Source: Mycolicibacterium iranicum (GTDB taxonomy: Bacteria > Actinomycetota > Actinomycetes > Mycobacteriales > Mycobacteriaceae). Taken from it: 64,000 nt of DNA. Numbering within the stretch: the first letter of the stretch is position 1; the number at the start of each line of letters is the position of its first letter. The stretch covers positions 643,576 through 707,575 of the forward strand of contig NZ_JACHVU010000002.1 of the NCBI RefSeq assembly GCF_014190915.1, given 5' to 3'. Made by a program: the position numbers and the translations under genes. The notes under the pieces were generated by a model. The model saw only the letters and a list, made by a program, of their open reading frames with translations, did no database searches and had not been told where the DNA came from. Shown here piece by piece: positions 28,244 to 36,337 of this stretch.

Positions 28244-29761
28244 GTGGGCGATTTCGTTGCGGCGATCGACCAGGGCACGACCAGCACCCGAGCCATGGTG
28301 TTCGACCACTCCGGTCGCGAGGTGGCACGCCATCAGCTCGAGCACGAGCAGATCCTGCCGAAAGCCGGTTGGGTGGAACACAATCCGGTCGAGATCTGGG
28401 AGCGCACCGGGTCGGTGCTGCAGACCGCGCTGAACAAGGGCAAGCTGTCGGCGGACGACATCGTGGCCCTCGGCATCACCAATCAGCGTGAAACCGCCCT
28501 GGTGTGGGACCGCCGTACCGGGCGCCCGTACTACAACGCCATCGTCTGGCAGGACACCCGCACCGACCGCATCGCCTCGGCGCTCGACCGCGACGGCCGC
28601 GGCGACGTCATCCGGCAGAAGGCGGGATTGCCACCGGCGACCTACTTCTCGGCCGGCAAGGTGCAGTGGATCCTGGAGAACGTCGACGGGGTTCGCGAGG
28701 CCGCCGAGCGCGGCGACGCGATCTTCGGCACGTGTGACACCTGGGTGCTGTGGAACCTGACCGGCGGGCCGCGCGGCGGCGTGCACGTCACCGACGTCAC
28801 CAATGCCAGCCGCACCATGCTGATGGACCTGGAGACCCTGGACTGGGACGACGAGCTGCTGTCGTTCTTCGGGATTCCGCGCCAGATGCTGCCCACCATC
28901 GCGTCGTCGTCGGCACCTGACGCCTACGGTGCGACACTGAAGGACGGCCCGTTGGGCGCCGAGATTCCGCTGACGGGCATCCTCGGCGATCAACAGGCCG
29001 CGATGGTCGGTCAGGTGTGTCTGTCGGCCGGCGAGGCCAAGAACACCTACGGGACCGGAAACTTTCTGCTGCTCAACACCGGTGAGAAGATCGTACGTTC
29101 CGAACACGGCCTGCTCACCACGGTCTGCTACCGCTTCGGCGACGCCAAACCGGTGTATGCCCTGGAGGGTTCGATCGCGGTGACCGGTTCGGCCGTCCAG
29201 TGGCTACGCGACCAGCTCGGCATCATCAGCGGCGCCGCGCAGAGCGAGGCGCTGGCCCGGCAGGTCGACGACAACGGTGGGGTCTACTTCGTGCCCGCGT
29301 TCTCCGGGCTGTTCGCGCCGTACTGGCGTTCGGATGCCCGCGGCGCGATCGTCGGGCTCTCCCGGTACAACACCAACGCGCACCTGGCCCGGGCGACGCT
29401 GGAATCCATCTGCTACCAGACCCGCGATGTGGTCGACGCGATGGAGGCGGACAGCGGCGTTCACCTGGAGGTGCTCAAAGTCGACGGCGGCATCACCGCC
29501 AACGAGCTGTGCATGCAGATCCAGGCCGATGTCATCGGTGTCGATGTCGTCAAACCCGTTGTCGCAGAGACGACTGCGTTGGGCGCAGCCTACGCGGCGG
29601 GGTTGGCCGTCGGTTTCTGGAAGGACGCCGACGAGCTGCGCGCCAACTGGCAGGAAGACAAGCGGTGGTCTCCGGACTGGAGCGAGGAGCAACGGGCCCA
29701 GGGTTACGCCGGTTGGCAGAAGGCGGTGCAGCGAACCCTGGACTGGGTGGACGTCGAGTAG
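28244..29761 (+). CDS. glpK: Glycerol kinase
   Basis: 505 residues, normal length. Two FGGY-kinase domains: the N-terminal with [19 protein letters not shown], the ATP/ADP region with [12 protein letters not shown], and the C-terminal [20 protein letters not shown]. It phosphorylates glycerol to glycerol-3-phosphate. The start is GTG 28244, 8 bases after AAAGGAG. Within this block it stands beside an aquaglyceroporin and a diol/glycerol dehydratase, so glycerol entering the cell could be phosphorylated or dehydrated. It ends 7 bases before the convergent HbpS-like gene. Confidence 0.96.
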   Translation: MGDFVAAIDQGTTSTRAMVFDHSGREVARHQLEHEQILPKAGWVEHNPVEIWERTGSVLQTALNKGKLSADDIVALGITNQRETALVWDRRTGRPYYNAIVWQDTRTDRIASALDRDGRGDVIRQKAGLPPATYFSAGKVQWILENVDGVREAAERGDAIFGTCDTWVLWNLTGGPRGGVHVTDVTNASRTMLMDLETLDWDDELLSFFGIPRQMLPTIASSSAPDAYGATLKDGPLGAEIPLTGILGDQQAAMVGQVCLSAGEAKNTYGTGNFLLLNTGEKIVRSEHGLLTTVCYRFGDAKPVYALEGSIAVTGSAVQWLRDQLGIISGAAQSEALARQVDDNGGVYFVPAFSGLFAPYWRSDARGAIVGLSRYNTNAHLARATLESICYQTRDVVDAMEADSGVHLEVLKVDGGITANELCMQIQADVIGVDVVKPVVAETTALGAAYAAGLAVGFWKDADELRANWQEDKRWSPDWSEEQRAQGYAGWQKAVQRTLDWVDVE

Positions 29762-29768
29762 CGGGGGC

Positions 29769-30167
29769 TCAGAGCGCGGCGACGCCGGCTTCGGCGACGG
29801 CGACGTCCTGGGCCACGCTTCCCGCGCTCACCCCGATCGCACCGACGACGGCGCCGTCGACCTCCAGTGGGATGCCCCCTCCGAAGATCACGAGGCCGCC
29901 GGAAAGCTGTTCGAGGCCATACAGTTCCGCGCCCGGTTGAACCAGGTCGGAGAGCGCGGCGGTCGGCGCGTTCATCAGGATCGACGTGCGGGCCTTGCGC
30001 GTCGAGATGTCGATGCTGGCCTTGATCGCACCGTCCATCCGTGCGAATGCGATGAGGTGCCCGCCGTCGTCGACCACCGCGATGTTCATCGGCTGACCGA
30101 TCTCCTCCGCCTTCGCGATCGCAGCGGCGATGATGTTCTGGGCCTTGGTCAGCGGCAAAGAGGTCAT
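29769..30167 (-). CDS. HbpS/GlcG-type (PduO C-terminal-like) heme/cofactor-binding protein
   Basis: 132 residues from ATG 30167. The protein is a single haem-degrading/DUF336 domain (MTSLPLTKAQNIIAAAIAKA, VVDDGGHLIAFARMDGA, GGGIPLEVDGAVVGAIGVSA). The same domain forms the C-terminal half of PduO adenosyltransferases and stands alone in heme-binding HbpS and GlcG. In a B12-diol locus a role with the corrinoid or heme is plausible, but no direct evidence is in the sequence. It is divergent from the aquaglyceroporin across 127 bp and ends 7 bases from glpK. Confidence 0.82.
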   Translation of the reverse strand: MTSLPLTKAQNIIAAAIAKAEEIGQPMNIAVVDDGGHLIAFARMDGAIKASIDISTRKARTSILMNAPTAALSDLVQPGAELYGLEQLSGGLVIFGGGIPLEVDGAVVGAIGVSAGSVAQDVAVAEAGVAAL

Positions 30168-30294
30168 CTGCCAATGGTATTCCCTGGGTGACAACGACCA
30201 CAACCTATCCGAACGCCCAGTATGCAGGTCGGTAACAGATTGGGAGATATTAGCGCACAACCAATTTCGTCTGATCGGCGAGAACACTGAACCC
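30168..30294. promoter_or_regulatory. Divergent promoter region, HbpS-like gene and aquaglyceroporin
   Basis: 127 bp of lower GC than the surroundings, holding the presumed promoters of both genes. A GATATT hexamer at 30246-30251 could be the -10 of the aquaglyceroporin. No TGCAAC direct repeat is present, unlike the other promoters of the block, so these genes may be under other control. Confidence 0.35.
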
Positions 30295-31005
30295 GTGTCG
30301 TACACCGATATCTTCATGTGGGAGTTCCTGGGCACCGCGGTGCTCATCCTCATCGGCAGCGGTTCGGTGGCGGCGGTGGTCCTGCCGAATTCGTTCTCGC
30401 ACGGGGGCGGAGGCAACTGGCTGGTCATCGTGCTGGGCTGGGGATTCGGCGTGTTCACCGCCGCAAGCATCGCCAGTCCCTCAGGGGCGCACATCAATCC
30501 GGCCGTCACCCTGGCCGTCGCGATCAGCGGTGGGGTGCCGTGGGGGAGTGTGCCGTTCTACTGGGCGGGCCAGCTGCTCGGTGCGATCGTCGGCGCCGCG
30601 CTGGCGTGGGTGGTCTTCAAGCTCCAGTTCGACCAGAACGAGGACAACTCCGGCACCAGGGGCATCTTCTGCACGGCGCCGGCGATCAAGGGCACCGGGT
30701 GGAACCTCGCCACCGAGGTGATCGCCACGTTCGTGCTCATCCTGTGGGTGCTCACGAACCCGGAGGTGAACACCACGCTGGGCTACGCCGGGGTCACCTT
30801 CGTGATCATGGCGATCGGCTTCGGGCTGGGGGGACCCACCGGCTACGCGATCAACCCGGCCCGTGATCTCGGACCGCGAATCGCCTACGCGCTGCTGCCG
30901 ATCAAGGGCAAAGGTGACGCGCTGTGGTCCTACTCCTGGGTGCCGGTCGCGGGTCCGCTCGCCGGTGCGGCGCTGGCCGCACTGCTCGCCGGCGCGCTGA
31001 GCTGA
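30295..31005 (+). CDS. glpF: MIP-family aquaglyceroporin (glycerol facilitator)
   Basis: 236 residues, six transmembrane helices. Both pore motifs are present: HINPAVTLAVAISGG and YAINPARDLGPR. The Asp after the second NPAR is the classic glycerol-facilitator residue, in place of the residues of strict water channels. It therefore probably lets glycerol and 1,2-propanediol enter. The start is GTG 30295 (VSYTDIFMWEF) or ATG 30316; the GTG gives the usual short N-terminal arm. The last 76 bases are shared, on the opposite strand, with the tail of the uroporphyrinogen methyltransferase gene. Confidence 0.9.
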   Translation: MSYTDIFMWEFLGTAVLILIGSGSVAAVVLPNSFSHGGGGNWLVIVLGWGFGVFTAASIASPSGAHINPAVTLAVAISGGVPWGSVPFYWAGQLLGAIVGAALAWVVFKLQFDQNEDNSGTRGIFCTAPAIKGTGWNLATEVIATFVLILWVLTNPEVNTTLGYAGVTFVIMAIGFGLGGPTGYAINPARDLGPRIAYALLPIKGKGDALWSYSWVPVAGPLAGAALAALLAGALS

Positions 31006-31979
31006 CCGGGCGCGAATCCCACCACGGCGCCGATGACCGTCGTTGCGGGCGGGCGGATCCCGGCCGCGCGCGCCGCAGCGGCGATGGTGGCGACGGTCCC
31101 GCGGACGGCGCGTTGCGAGGGCAGGCAGCCGTCGGCGACGACGGCGGCCGGCGTGGTGGGATCCATGCCGGCGGCGATCAGGGCGGACGAGATCGCCCCC
31201 AGGTTGGCCACGGCCATCATCAGCACCAGCGTGGTGTTGGCACGCGCGAGCGCGGCGTAGTCGATGGCCGATTCCGGGTGACCGGGCGGCACATGCCCCG
31301 TGACCACCGTGAAGCCCTGGGTGAGACCGCGGTGCGTCACCGGGATTCCCGCGGCGGCCGGTGCGGCGATCGACGAGCTGACACCCGGGATGACCTCGAC
31401 GGGTATGCCTGCGCCCACGCAGTGCTCGACTTCCTCACCGCCCCTGCCGAACACGAAGCCGTCGCCACCCTTGAAGCGGACGACGGTGCGCCCGGCGGCG
31501 GCGTGTGCGACGAGCAGGTCGTTGATCACGTGCTGTTCGGTGCGGGGGCCACCGGGGATCTTCGAGACGTCGATGACGGTGGCGCGCGGTGCGACGGTGG
31601 TCAGGAGGGCGACCGGCGCCAACCGGTCGGTGACGATGACGTCGGCGGCGGCCAGCGCCTCGCGCCCCGCGACGGTCAGCAGGCCGGGGTCGCCCGGTCC
31701 GCCGCCGACGAGGACGACCCTGCCGGCCGCGGGGGTGCCCGCTGCGGCGTCGGGTTCGCCGGGTTCGACGACGCAGGGCCGACGCCGGCAGTGCGCGAGT
31801 TTGCGGATCAGTCTGTTCTGGGCCGGGTCGCCGGTGTAGGCGAAGACCATTGCGGCCGCGTCGATGTCGCTCTCGGAGAGGTCGCGGCGATGCCATGTCA
31901 CGACGGCACCGGCCTCCACCAGCGAGGCCGTCATCTCGACGGCCTGCGGGGATGCGCCGGCGACAGCCACCCTCATCAC
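30930..31979 (-). CDS. cobA: Uroporphyrinogen-III C-methyltransferase (SUMT) with vestigial N-terminal domain
   Basis: 349 residues. Residues about 85-325 are a SUMT methylase: VVLVGGGPGDPGLLTVAGRE, VIVTDRLAP, VVRFKGGDGFVFGRGGEE, VIPGVSSSIAAPAAAGIPVT and GFTVVTGHVPPGH. The enzyme makes precorrin-2, the branch point to cobalamin and siroheme. Residues 1-80 resemble part of the CysG-type dehydrogenase/ferrochelatase Rossmann domain but are shortened, so a second activity is doubtful. The last 25 residues (Ala/Ser/Pro-rich) are encoded opposite the end of the aquaglyceroporin gene and are not conserved-looking. The ATG overlaps the LuxR stop by 4 bases. Position in the block suggests support for B12 supply. 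Confidence 0.88.
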   Translation of the reverse strand: MMRVAVAGASPQAVEMTASLVEAGAVVTWHRRDLSESDIDAAAMVFAYTGDPAQNRLIRKLAHCRRRPCVVEPGEPDAAAGTPAAGRVVLVGGGPGDPGLLTVAGREALAAADVIVTDRLAPVALLTTVAPRATVIDVSKIPGGPRTEQHVINDLLVAHAAAGRTVVRFKGGDGFVFGRGGEEVEHCVGAGIPVEVIPGVSSSIAAPAAAGIPVTHRGLTQGFTVVTGHVPPGHPESAIDYAALARANTTLVLMMAVANLGAISSALIAAGMDPTTPAAVVADGCLPSQRAVRGTVATIAAAARAAGIRPPATTVIGAVVGFAPGQLSAPASSAASAAPASGPATGTQE

Positions 31980-32725
31980 GGGGTGCCGCTCCAGTTGCCG
32001 CGCAATGCCGTCGCCACCAGCGCCGCACGTTTGTGCACCCCGAACTTGGCCATGATGTTGTGCAGGTGGAACTTCACCGTCGCCTCGCTGATGAACAGGG
32101 TGCGCGCGATGGTCCGGTTGTCCTGCCCGTCGGTCACATGCCGCAGGACCTCGTGCTCACGCCGCGTCAGGGCCGGCATGTCCGCGGGGTCGGGTCGAGG
32201 GTCGGCGGCGCGCAGGCCCGCGATGACGGCGTCGGTGCTCGCGGAGTCGAGGGCGGAATGGCCGCCCGCCACCCGCAGCATCGTGACGAGCAGTTCCCCG
32301 GATGGGGACCGCCGGTCGATGAGGCCGTCGGCGCCGGCGCGGATCAGGGCCACCGGATCGACTCGCGGATCCTGGGTGTCGACGACCACGATCACACTCG
32401 GGCGGGGGTGCAGTTCGGCGAGCAGGTCGGGCAGGCGCATGCCGTCCTCGGCGCCGAGCACCAGCAGTTCGGGCCGCAGGTGGCGCAGTCGGGCCAGGGC
32501 ATCAGGCCCCGGTCGCATGTCGGCGACGAGTTGCACCGCATCGGTTCGCGCCATCATGTGCACGACACCGTGGCGCAGCAGTTCGTCGTCCATCACCACC
32601 GCGGTGCGACGTCGCCGGACACCGGCCAAACCGACTCTGGGAGAGGCGATCTTGCCACCCGCGTGAGATCGTGGGTGGCGATCGAGTTCGGCTTGCGCTG
32701 CATATCCCGGAGGGGACAGGCTCAT
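31976..32725 (-). CDS. LuxR/NarL-type response regulator
   Basis: 249 residues from ATG 32725 with GGAG 9 bases upstream. Residues about 38-155 are a receiver-like domain (AVVMDDELLRHGVVHMMART), in which the phospho-acceptor region reads LLVLGAEDGM: the usual Asp is replaced by Gly, so phosphorylation is doubtful. Residues about 185-245 are the LuxR helix-turn-helix (LTRREHEVLRHVTDGQDNRT, ISEATVKFHLHNIMAKFGVH). Its own promoter carries the TGCAACG direct repeat, which makes it a candidate autoregulated activator of the diol regulon. It is co-transcribed with the SUMT gene. Confidence 0.87.
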   Translation of the reverse strand: MSLSPPGYAAQAELDRHPRSHAGGKIASPRVGLAGVRRRRTAVVMDDELLRHGVVHMMARTDAVQLVADMRPGPDALARLRHLRPELLVLGAEDGMRLPDLLAELHPRPSVIVVVDTQDPRVDPVALIRAGADGLIDRRSPSGELLVTMLRVAGGHSALDSASTDAVIAGLRAADPRPDPADMPALTRREHEVLRHVTDGQDNRTIARTLFISEATVKFHLHNIMAKFGVHKRAALVATALRGNWSGTP

Positions 32726-32757
32726 GATCTGACTCCGTCGGTCGGTCGGCGGGCCGA

Positions 32758-32791
32758 ATGCTAGCCACCCCCGCGTTGCATCGACGTTGCA
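32758..32791 (-). promoter_or_regulatory. TGCAAC direct-repeat activator site and -10 of the LuxR-cobA operon
   Basis: Read on the minus strand: TGCAACG (32791-32785), TCGA, TGCAACG (32780-32774), 10 bp, TAGCAT (32763-32758). The geometry is identical to the aldehyde dehydrogenase and dehydratase promoters. The expected leader is about 25 bases and contains the GGAG of the LuxR gene. Confidence 0.68.
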
Positions 32792-32816
32792 ATGAGACGG
32801 ATTCCACCCCGGCTGT

Positions 32817-33530
32817 TCAGTGTGACCCGGGCGCGTCGTGGAGCACGCAGTCCCCGCAAAGACCGCCGTTCGGAGCGAGATAGAACAGGCAGCAGGTGCG
32901 GCGCCGGAAGCCCGACGCGGACATCGTCGCCGTGCCGCGCAAGCGTGGACGCAGCGCCATGGACCGGACCAGATCTGTTCCTGCAGGGACCAATCCGGTA
33001 TCGGCCAGACCCATCACGGTGACGGCGCCGTGGGCGGCGGAGATCACGTTGCCCCACATCACCGTGCGCGAGAGCGCCGTGGCCGAATGAAGCTTGTCGA
33101 TAAGGGGCTCCAGCACGGTCGACAGCAGCGAGACGTCGATGGCCTCCGCCGCGACAGCGCTGTCCAGGGTGTCGGCCCAGTCGCCGGCATCGACAGCGAA
33201 ATGCACGGTGTGGGCCACCCGGCGCCACCGCAGGACGTCAGCCGTCAGCAGCGGCACCCCGGCCCCCGTGGCGAAGCAGCCGACGAGTGGAGAGAGCAGC
33301 CGGGAGGCGATCGACAGCTGCAGCGAGGAGGTGGCCACCCGCGCCGGGACGTCGGCCACCGCGGTCCCCGCGTAGCCGGCCATCGCACACCGGGTCGCCT
33401 CGGCGACGTCGGCCAGCGCGTCGTCGTCGAGCAGCTCCGTGAGCGGCCGCCACCCGCAGCCCACGGGCTCGGCCGGCGAGAAGTACTCGCCCAGCCGCGC
33501 GACACGCTCGGGAAACGGGCGGCCCTCCAT
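32817..33530 (-). CDS. FhuF-like [2Fe-2S] iron-sulfur protein
   Basis: 237 residues. The C-terminal cluster motif CC-x10-CxxC (RRTCCLFYLAPNGGLCGDC, about 212-230) is the FhuF/ferric-siderophore-reductase [2Fe-2S] signature. The rest is helical, with SSLQLSIASRLLSPLVGCFA typical of the family. FhuF reduces Fe(III)-siderophores, but no siderophore genes are nearby. In this block it stands between the LuxR gene and the dehydratase operon, so it might instead reduce a corrinoid (replacing PduS) or supply electrons for reactivation. That is inference only. The ATG at 33530 faces the dehydratase promoter, 64 bp away. Confidence 0.78.
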   Translation of the reverse strand: MEGRPFPERVARLGEYFSPAEPVGCGWRPLTELLDDDALADVAEATRCAMAGYAGTAVADVPARVATSSLQLSIASRLLSPLVGCFATGAGVPLLTADVLRWRRVAHTVHFAVDAGDWADTLDSAVAAEAIDVSLLSTVLEPLIDKLHSATALSRTVMWGNVISAAHGAVTVMGLADTGLVPAGTDLVRSMALRPRLRGTATMSASGFRRRTCCLFYLAPNGGLCGDCVLHDAPGSH

Positions 33531-33554
33531 GGGTGCAGAACGTTAGACGAAAAC

Positions 33555-33588
33555 TGCAACGTCGGTGCAACGTGACCGGAGCCACACT
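33555..33588 (+). promoter_or_regulatory. TGCAAC direct-repeat activator site and -10 of the diol dehydratase operon
   Basis: TGCAACG (33555-33561), TCGG, TGCAACG (33566-33572), 10 bp, CACACT (33583-33588). The start ATG 33595 is 7 bases after the -10 hexamer, which coincides with the expected transcription start, so the first gene should be translated from a leaderless mRNA. The region is too short (64 bp) to hold a cobalamin riboswitch. Confidence 0.7.
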
Positions 33589-33594
33589 GGGTCC

Positions 33595-34023
33595 ATGCAA
33601 GAACCGAACCTCGATCCTGCGGTGGACTATCCGCTGAGCGTGAACCGCAGCGACCTGCTGCACACGCCGACCGGTAAACCGATCGACGCCATCACGATCT
33701 CGGCCGTCGTGGCCGGTGACATCGAGGCCGCCGACCTCCGGATCAGCCCGGACACCCTGCGGCTGCAGGCGCAGATCTCCGAGAAGTCCGGCCGCGTGCA
33801 GCTGGGCGCGAACCTGCGTAGGGCCGCGGAAATGACGAAGATCTCCGACGAGCGGGTGCTGCAGATCTACAACGCGTTGCGTCCCAACGCGTCGACGAAG
33901 GAGGAGCTGGAGGCGATCGCCGAAGAGCTCTCGTCGCAGTACCAGGCCGAGCTCCTGGCCGACCTGGTGCGCGAGGCTGCCGACGTCTACGAGCGCCGCG
34001 ACATCCTGGCCACGAGCGAATAG
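33595..34023 (+). CDS. pduE: B12-dependent diol/glycerol dehydratase, small subunit
   Basis: 142 residues from ATG 33595. It has the small-subunit features DYPLSVNRSDLLHTPTGKPI and the helical C-terminus with AAEMTKISDERVLQIYNALR. It belongs to the alpha2-beta2-gamma2 adenosylcobalamin enzyme that dehydrates 1,2-propanediol, glycerol or ethylene glycol to aldehydes. It is first in the operon, ahead of the large subunit by 9 bases, whereas in enteric pdu/dha operons the order is large-medium-small. No ribosome site is visible, consistent with leaderless translation. Confidence 0.92.
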   Translation: MQEPNLDPAVDYPLSVNRSDLLHTPTGKPIDAITISAVVAGDIEAADLRISPDTLRLQAQISEKSGRVQLGANLRRAAEMTKISDERVLQIYNALRPNASTKEELEAIAEELSSQYQAELLADLVREAADVYERRDILATSE

Positions 34024-34032
34024 GAGACGGGT

Positions 34033-35754
34033 ATGACTGCCGCAGAAGCTCCCCAGCGGTCCTCGGTGGAGAACTCCCGCAGGTCCCTGCGCACCGAGGC
34101 CCTTGAGGCCCGCCCGGTCAACCTCGACGGGTTCGTCGAGGAATGGCCCGAGGTGGGCATGGTCGCCCTGGACAGCGAGTTCGACCCCAGGCCCAGCGTC
34201 CGGGTACAGGACGGCGTGATCGTCGAGATGGACGGGGTGGCCCGCGCCGACTTCGACTTCATCGACCAGTTCATCGCCGACAAGGCGATCGACATCCAGA
34301 CCACCGAAGCATCCATGGCCATCCCGGCCGTGCAGATCGCGCGCATGCTCGTCGACCCCAATGTGTCTCGCGCCGAGGTCATCTCGGTCACCCGGGGCCT
34401 GACCGCAGCGAAGCTGCTCGAGGTCGCCAAGACGATGAACATCGTCGAGATCATGATGGGCATGCAGAAGATGCGGGCCCGGCGCACCCCCGCCAACCAG
34501 GCGCACTGCACCAGCGCCCGCGACAATCCGCTGCAGGTGGTGTGCGATGCCGCCGAGGCTGCGATCCGCGGCTTCGCCGAGGTCGAGACGACCCTGGGTG
34601 TGGTGCGGTATGCGCCCCTGGTGGCGATGGCACTGCAGATCGGCGGTCAGGTCAACCCAGGCGGGCCGATGACGCAGTGCGCGCTGGAGGAGGCCACCGA
34701 GCTCGAGCTCGGTATGCGGGGCATCACCGGCTACGCCGAGACGATCTCGGTGTACGGCACCGAACCGGTCTTCGTCGACGGCGACGACACCCCCTGGTCG
34801 AAAGCGTTCCTGGCGGCGGCCTACGCGTCCCGCGGCATCAAGATGCGGTTCACCTCCGGGACCGGTTCGGAGGTCCAGATGGGCAACGCGCAGGGAAAGT
34901 CCATGCTGTACCTGGAGATCCGCTGCATCATGGTCACCAAGGGCGCGGGTGTCCAGGGGCTGCAGAACGGATCCATCTCGTGCATCGGCGTGCCGGGAGC
35001 GGTGCCGGCCGGCATCCGTGCCGTCGCGGCGGAGAACATGATCGCCTCGGCGCTCGACCTCGAATGCGCCTCCGGTAACGACCAGTCGTTCTCACACTCA
35101 CCCATGCGGCGCACCGCGCGACTGATGCCGCAGATGATGCCCGGTACGGACTTCGTCTGTTCGGGGTACTCGGCGACACCCAACTACGACAACATGTTCG
35201 CCGGCTCCAACGTCGACAGCGACGACTTCGACGACTTCAACACCATCCAGCGTGATCTGCAGATCGACGGCGGACTCCGGCACGTCCGCGAGTCGGAGAT
35301 CCTCGCCGTGCGGACACGCGCCGCCAAGGCCCTGCAGGCGGTGTTCGCCTACCTGGACCTGCCGGCGATCACCGACGCCGAGATCGACGCCGCGGTGTAC
35401 GCCAACGGTTCTCAGGACCTCATCCCGCGCGACGTCCTTGAGGACCTCAAGGGCGCCCAGCAGGTCATGGATCGCGGGATCACGGGTCTAGACCTGGTGA
35501 AGGCGCTCGATGCCACCGGCTTCTCCGACATGGCGGCCAACCTGCTGTCGGTGCTGCGCCAGCGTGTCTCGGGCGACATGCTCCAGACCTCGGCGATCAT
35601 GACCCCGGACTTCACCCCGCTGTCGGCCATCAACGACGACAACGACTATCTGGGTCCCGGCACGGGTTACCGGCCCTCGGGTCAGCGCTGGGAAGAGATG
35701 AAACGGCTGCGCCATGTGACCAGCGCGGCCAATCCGGAAGAAGAGGTGCAGTGA
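34033..35754 (+). CDS. pduC: B12-dependent diol/glycerol dehydratase, large (catalytic) subunit
   Basis: 573 residues, slightly longer than the usual 554. The TIM barrel includes EAEFDPxPS-type LDSEFDPRPSVRVQDGVIVE, the substrate/potassium region AEVISVTRGLTAAKLLEVA, RARRTPANQAHCTSARDNPL and CASGNDQSFSHSPMRRTARL. The active-site barrel residues of the family appear intact by motif. A 15-20-residue extra N-terminus (MTAAEAPQRSSVENSRRS) has no counterpart in my memory of enteric PduC. There are no bacterial microcompartment-targeting features that I can identify. It is followed by the medium subunit with a 4-base overlap (GTGA). Confidence 0.95.
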   Translation: MTAAEAPQRSSVENSRRSLRTEALEARPVNLDGFVEEWPEVGMVALDSEFDPRPSVRVQDGVIVEMDGVARADFDFIDQFIADKAIDIQTTEASMAIPAVQIARMLVDPNVSRAEVISVTRGLTAAKLLEVAKTMNIVEIMMGMQKMRARRTPANQAHCTSARDNPLQVVCDAAEAAIRGFAEVETTLGVVRYAPLVAMALQIGGQVNPGGPMTQCALEEATELELGMRGITGYAETISVYGTEPVFVDGDDTPWSKAFLAAAYASRGIKMRFTSGTGSEVQMGNAQGKSMLYLEIRCIMVTKGAGVQGLQNGSISCIGVPGAVPAGIRAVAAENMIASALDLECASGNDQSFSHSPMRRTARLMPQMMPGTDFVCSGYSATPNYDNMFAGSNVDSDDFDDFNTIQRDLQIDGGLRHVRESEILAVRTRAAKALQAVFAYLDLPAITDAEIDAAVYANGSQDLIPRDVLEDLKGAQQVMDRGITGLDLVKALDATGFSDMAANLLSVLRQRVSGDMLQTSAIMTPDFTPLSAINDDNDYLGPGTGYRPSGQRWEEMKRLRHVTSAANPEEEVQ

Positions 35755-36332
35755 TCGTGGCGACCGTCGAGTCCGAGAAGCAGCGTTCGGTCACGTTCTC
35801 CGAAGTCGGCCCCGCCGAACGGGGTTCGCGATCCGACGAAGTCGTGATCGGGGTGTCACCGGCGTTCGCCGACTTCTTCAGCCAGACCATCGTGAACGTG
35901 TCCCACGGCGAGGTGCTGCGGCAGATCCTGGCCGGTATCGAGGAACAGGAGGTGGCGGCCCGCATCGTGCGGGTGCGGCACAGTTCGGACCTCGCGGTGA
36001 TCGCGCACACGGCGGCCAAGCTCTCGGGTTCCGGGATCGGCATCGGCATCCTGTCCCGCGGGACGTCGATGATCCACCAGCGTGACCTACCCCGGCTGTC
36101 GAGCCTGGAGCTGTTCCCGCAGTGCCCGCTGCTGACGTTGGAGACCTACCGCAGCATCGGATCCAACGCCGCTCAGTACGCCAAAGGCGAGTCGCCGCAG
36201 CCTGTTCCGACCCTCAACGACCAGATGGCGCGGCCCCGGTGGCAGGCCAAGGCGGCGCTGCTGCACCTGAAGGAGACCGAGCAGATCGTCAAGGGGGCCA
36301 AGCCGGTCGAGGTCGCGGCCGCGTTCTCCTGA
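35751..36332 (+). CDS. pduD: B12-dependent diol/glycerol dehydratase, medium subunit
   Basis: 193 residues, GTG start overlapping pduC. Conserved features: DEVVIGVSPAFADFFSQTIV, GIEEQEVAARIVRVRHSSDL, KLSGSGIGIGILSRGTSMIH and LPRLSSLELFPQCPLLTLET, which form the base-off B12-binding side of the enzyme. The N-terminal extension is shorter than in enteric PduD, whose 18-residue extension targets microcompartments. The absence of that extension agrees with the absence of shell genes in the window. It is followed by the reactivase gene 5 bases later. Confidence 0.94.
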   Translation: MIVATVESEKQRSVTFSEVGPAERGSRSDEVVIGVSPAFADFFSQTIVNVSHGEVLRQILAGIEEQEVAARIVRVRHSSDLAVIAHTAAKLSGSGIGIGILSRGTSMIHQRDLPRLSSLELFPQCPLLTLETYRSIGSNAAQYAKGESPQPVPTLNDQMARPRWQAKAALLHLKETEQIVKGAKPVEVAAAFS

Positions 36333-36337
36333 CGCAC

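Noticed and set aside
33531..33594. Possible cobalamin riboswitch before the B12-dependent dehydratase
   Set aside because: Only 64 bp separate the divergent genes and the predicted transcription start is at the ATG, so there is no room for a riboswitch of about 200 bases.
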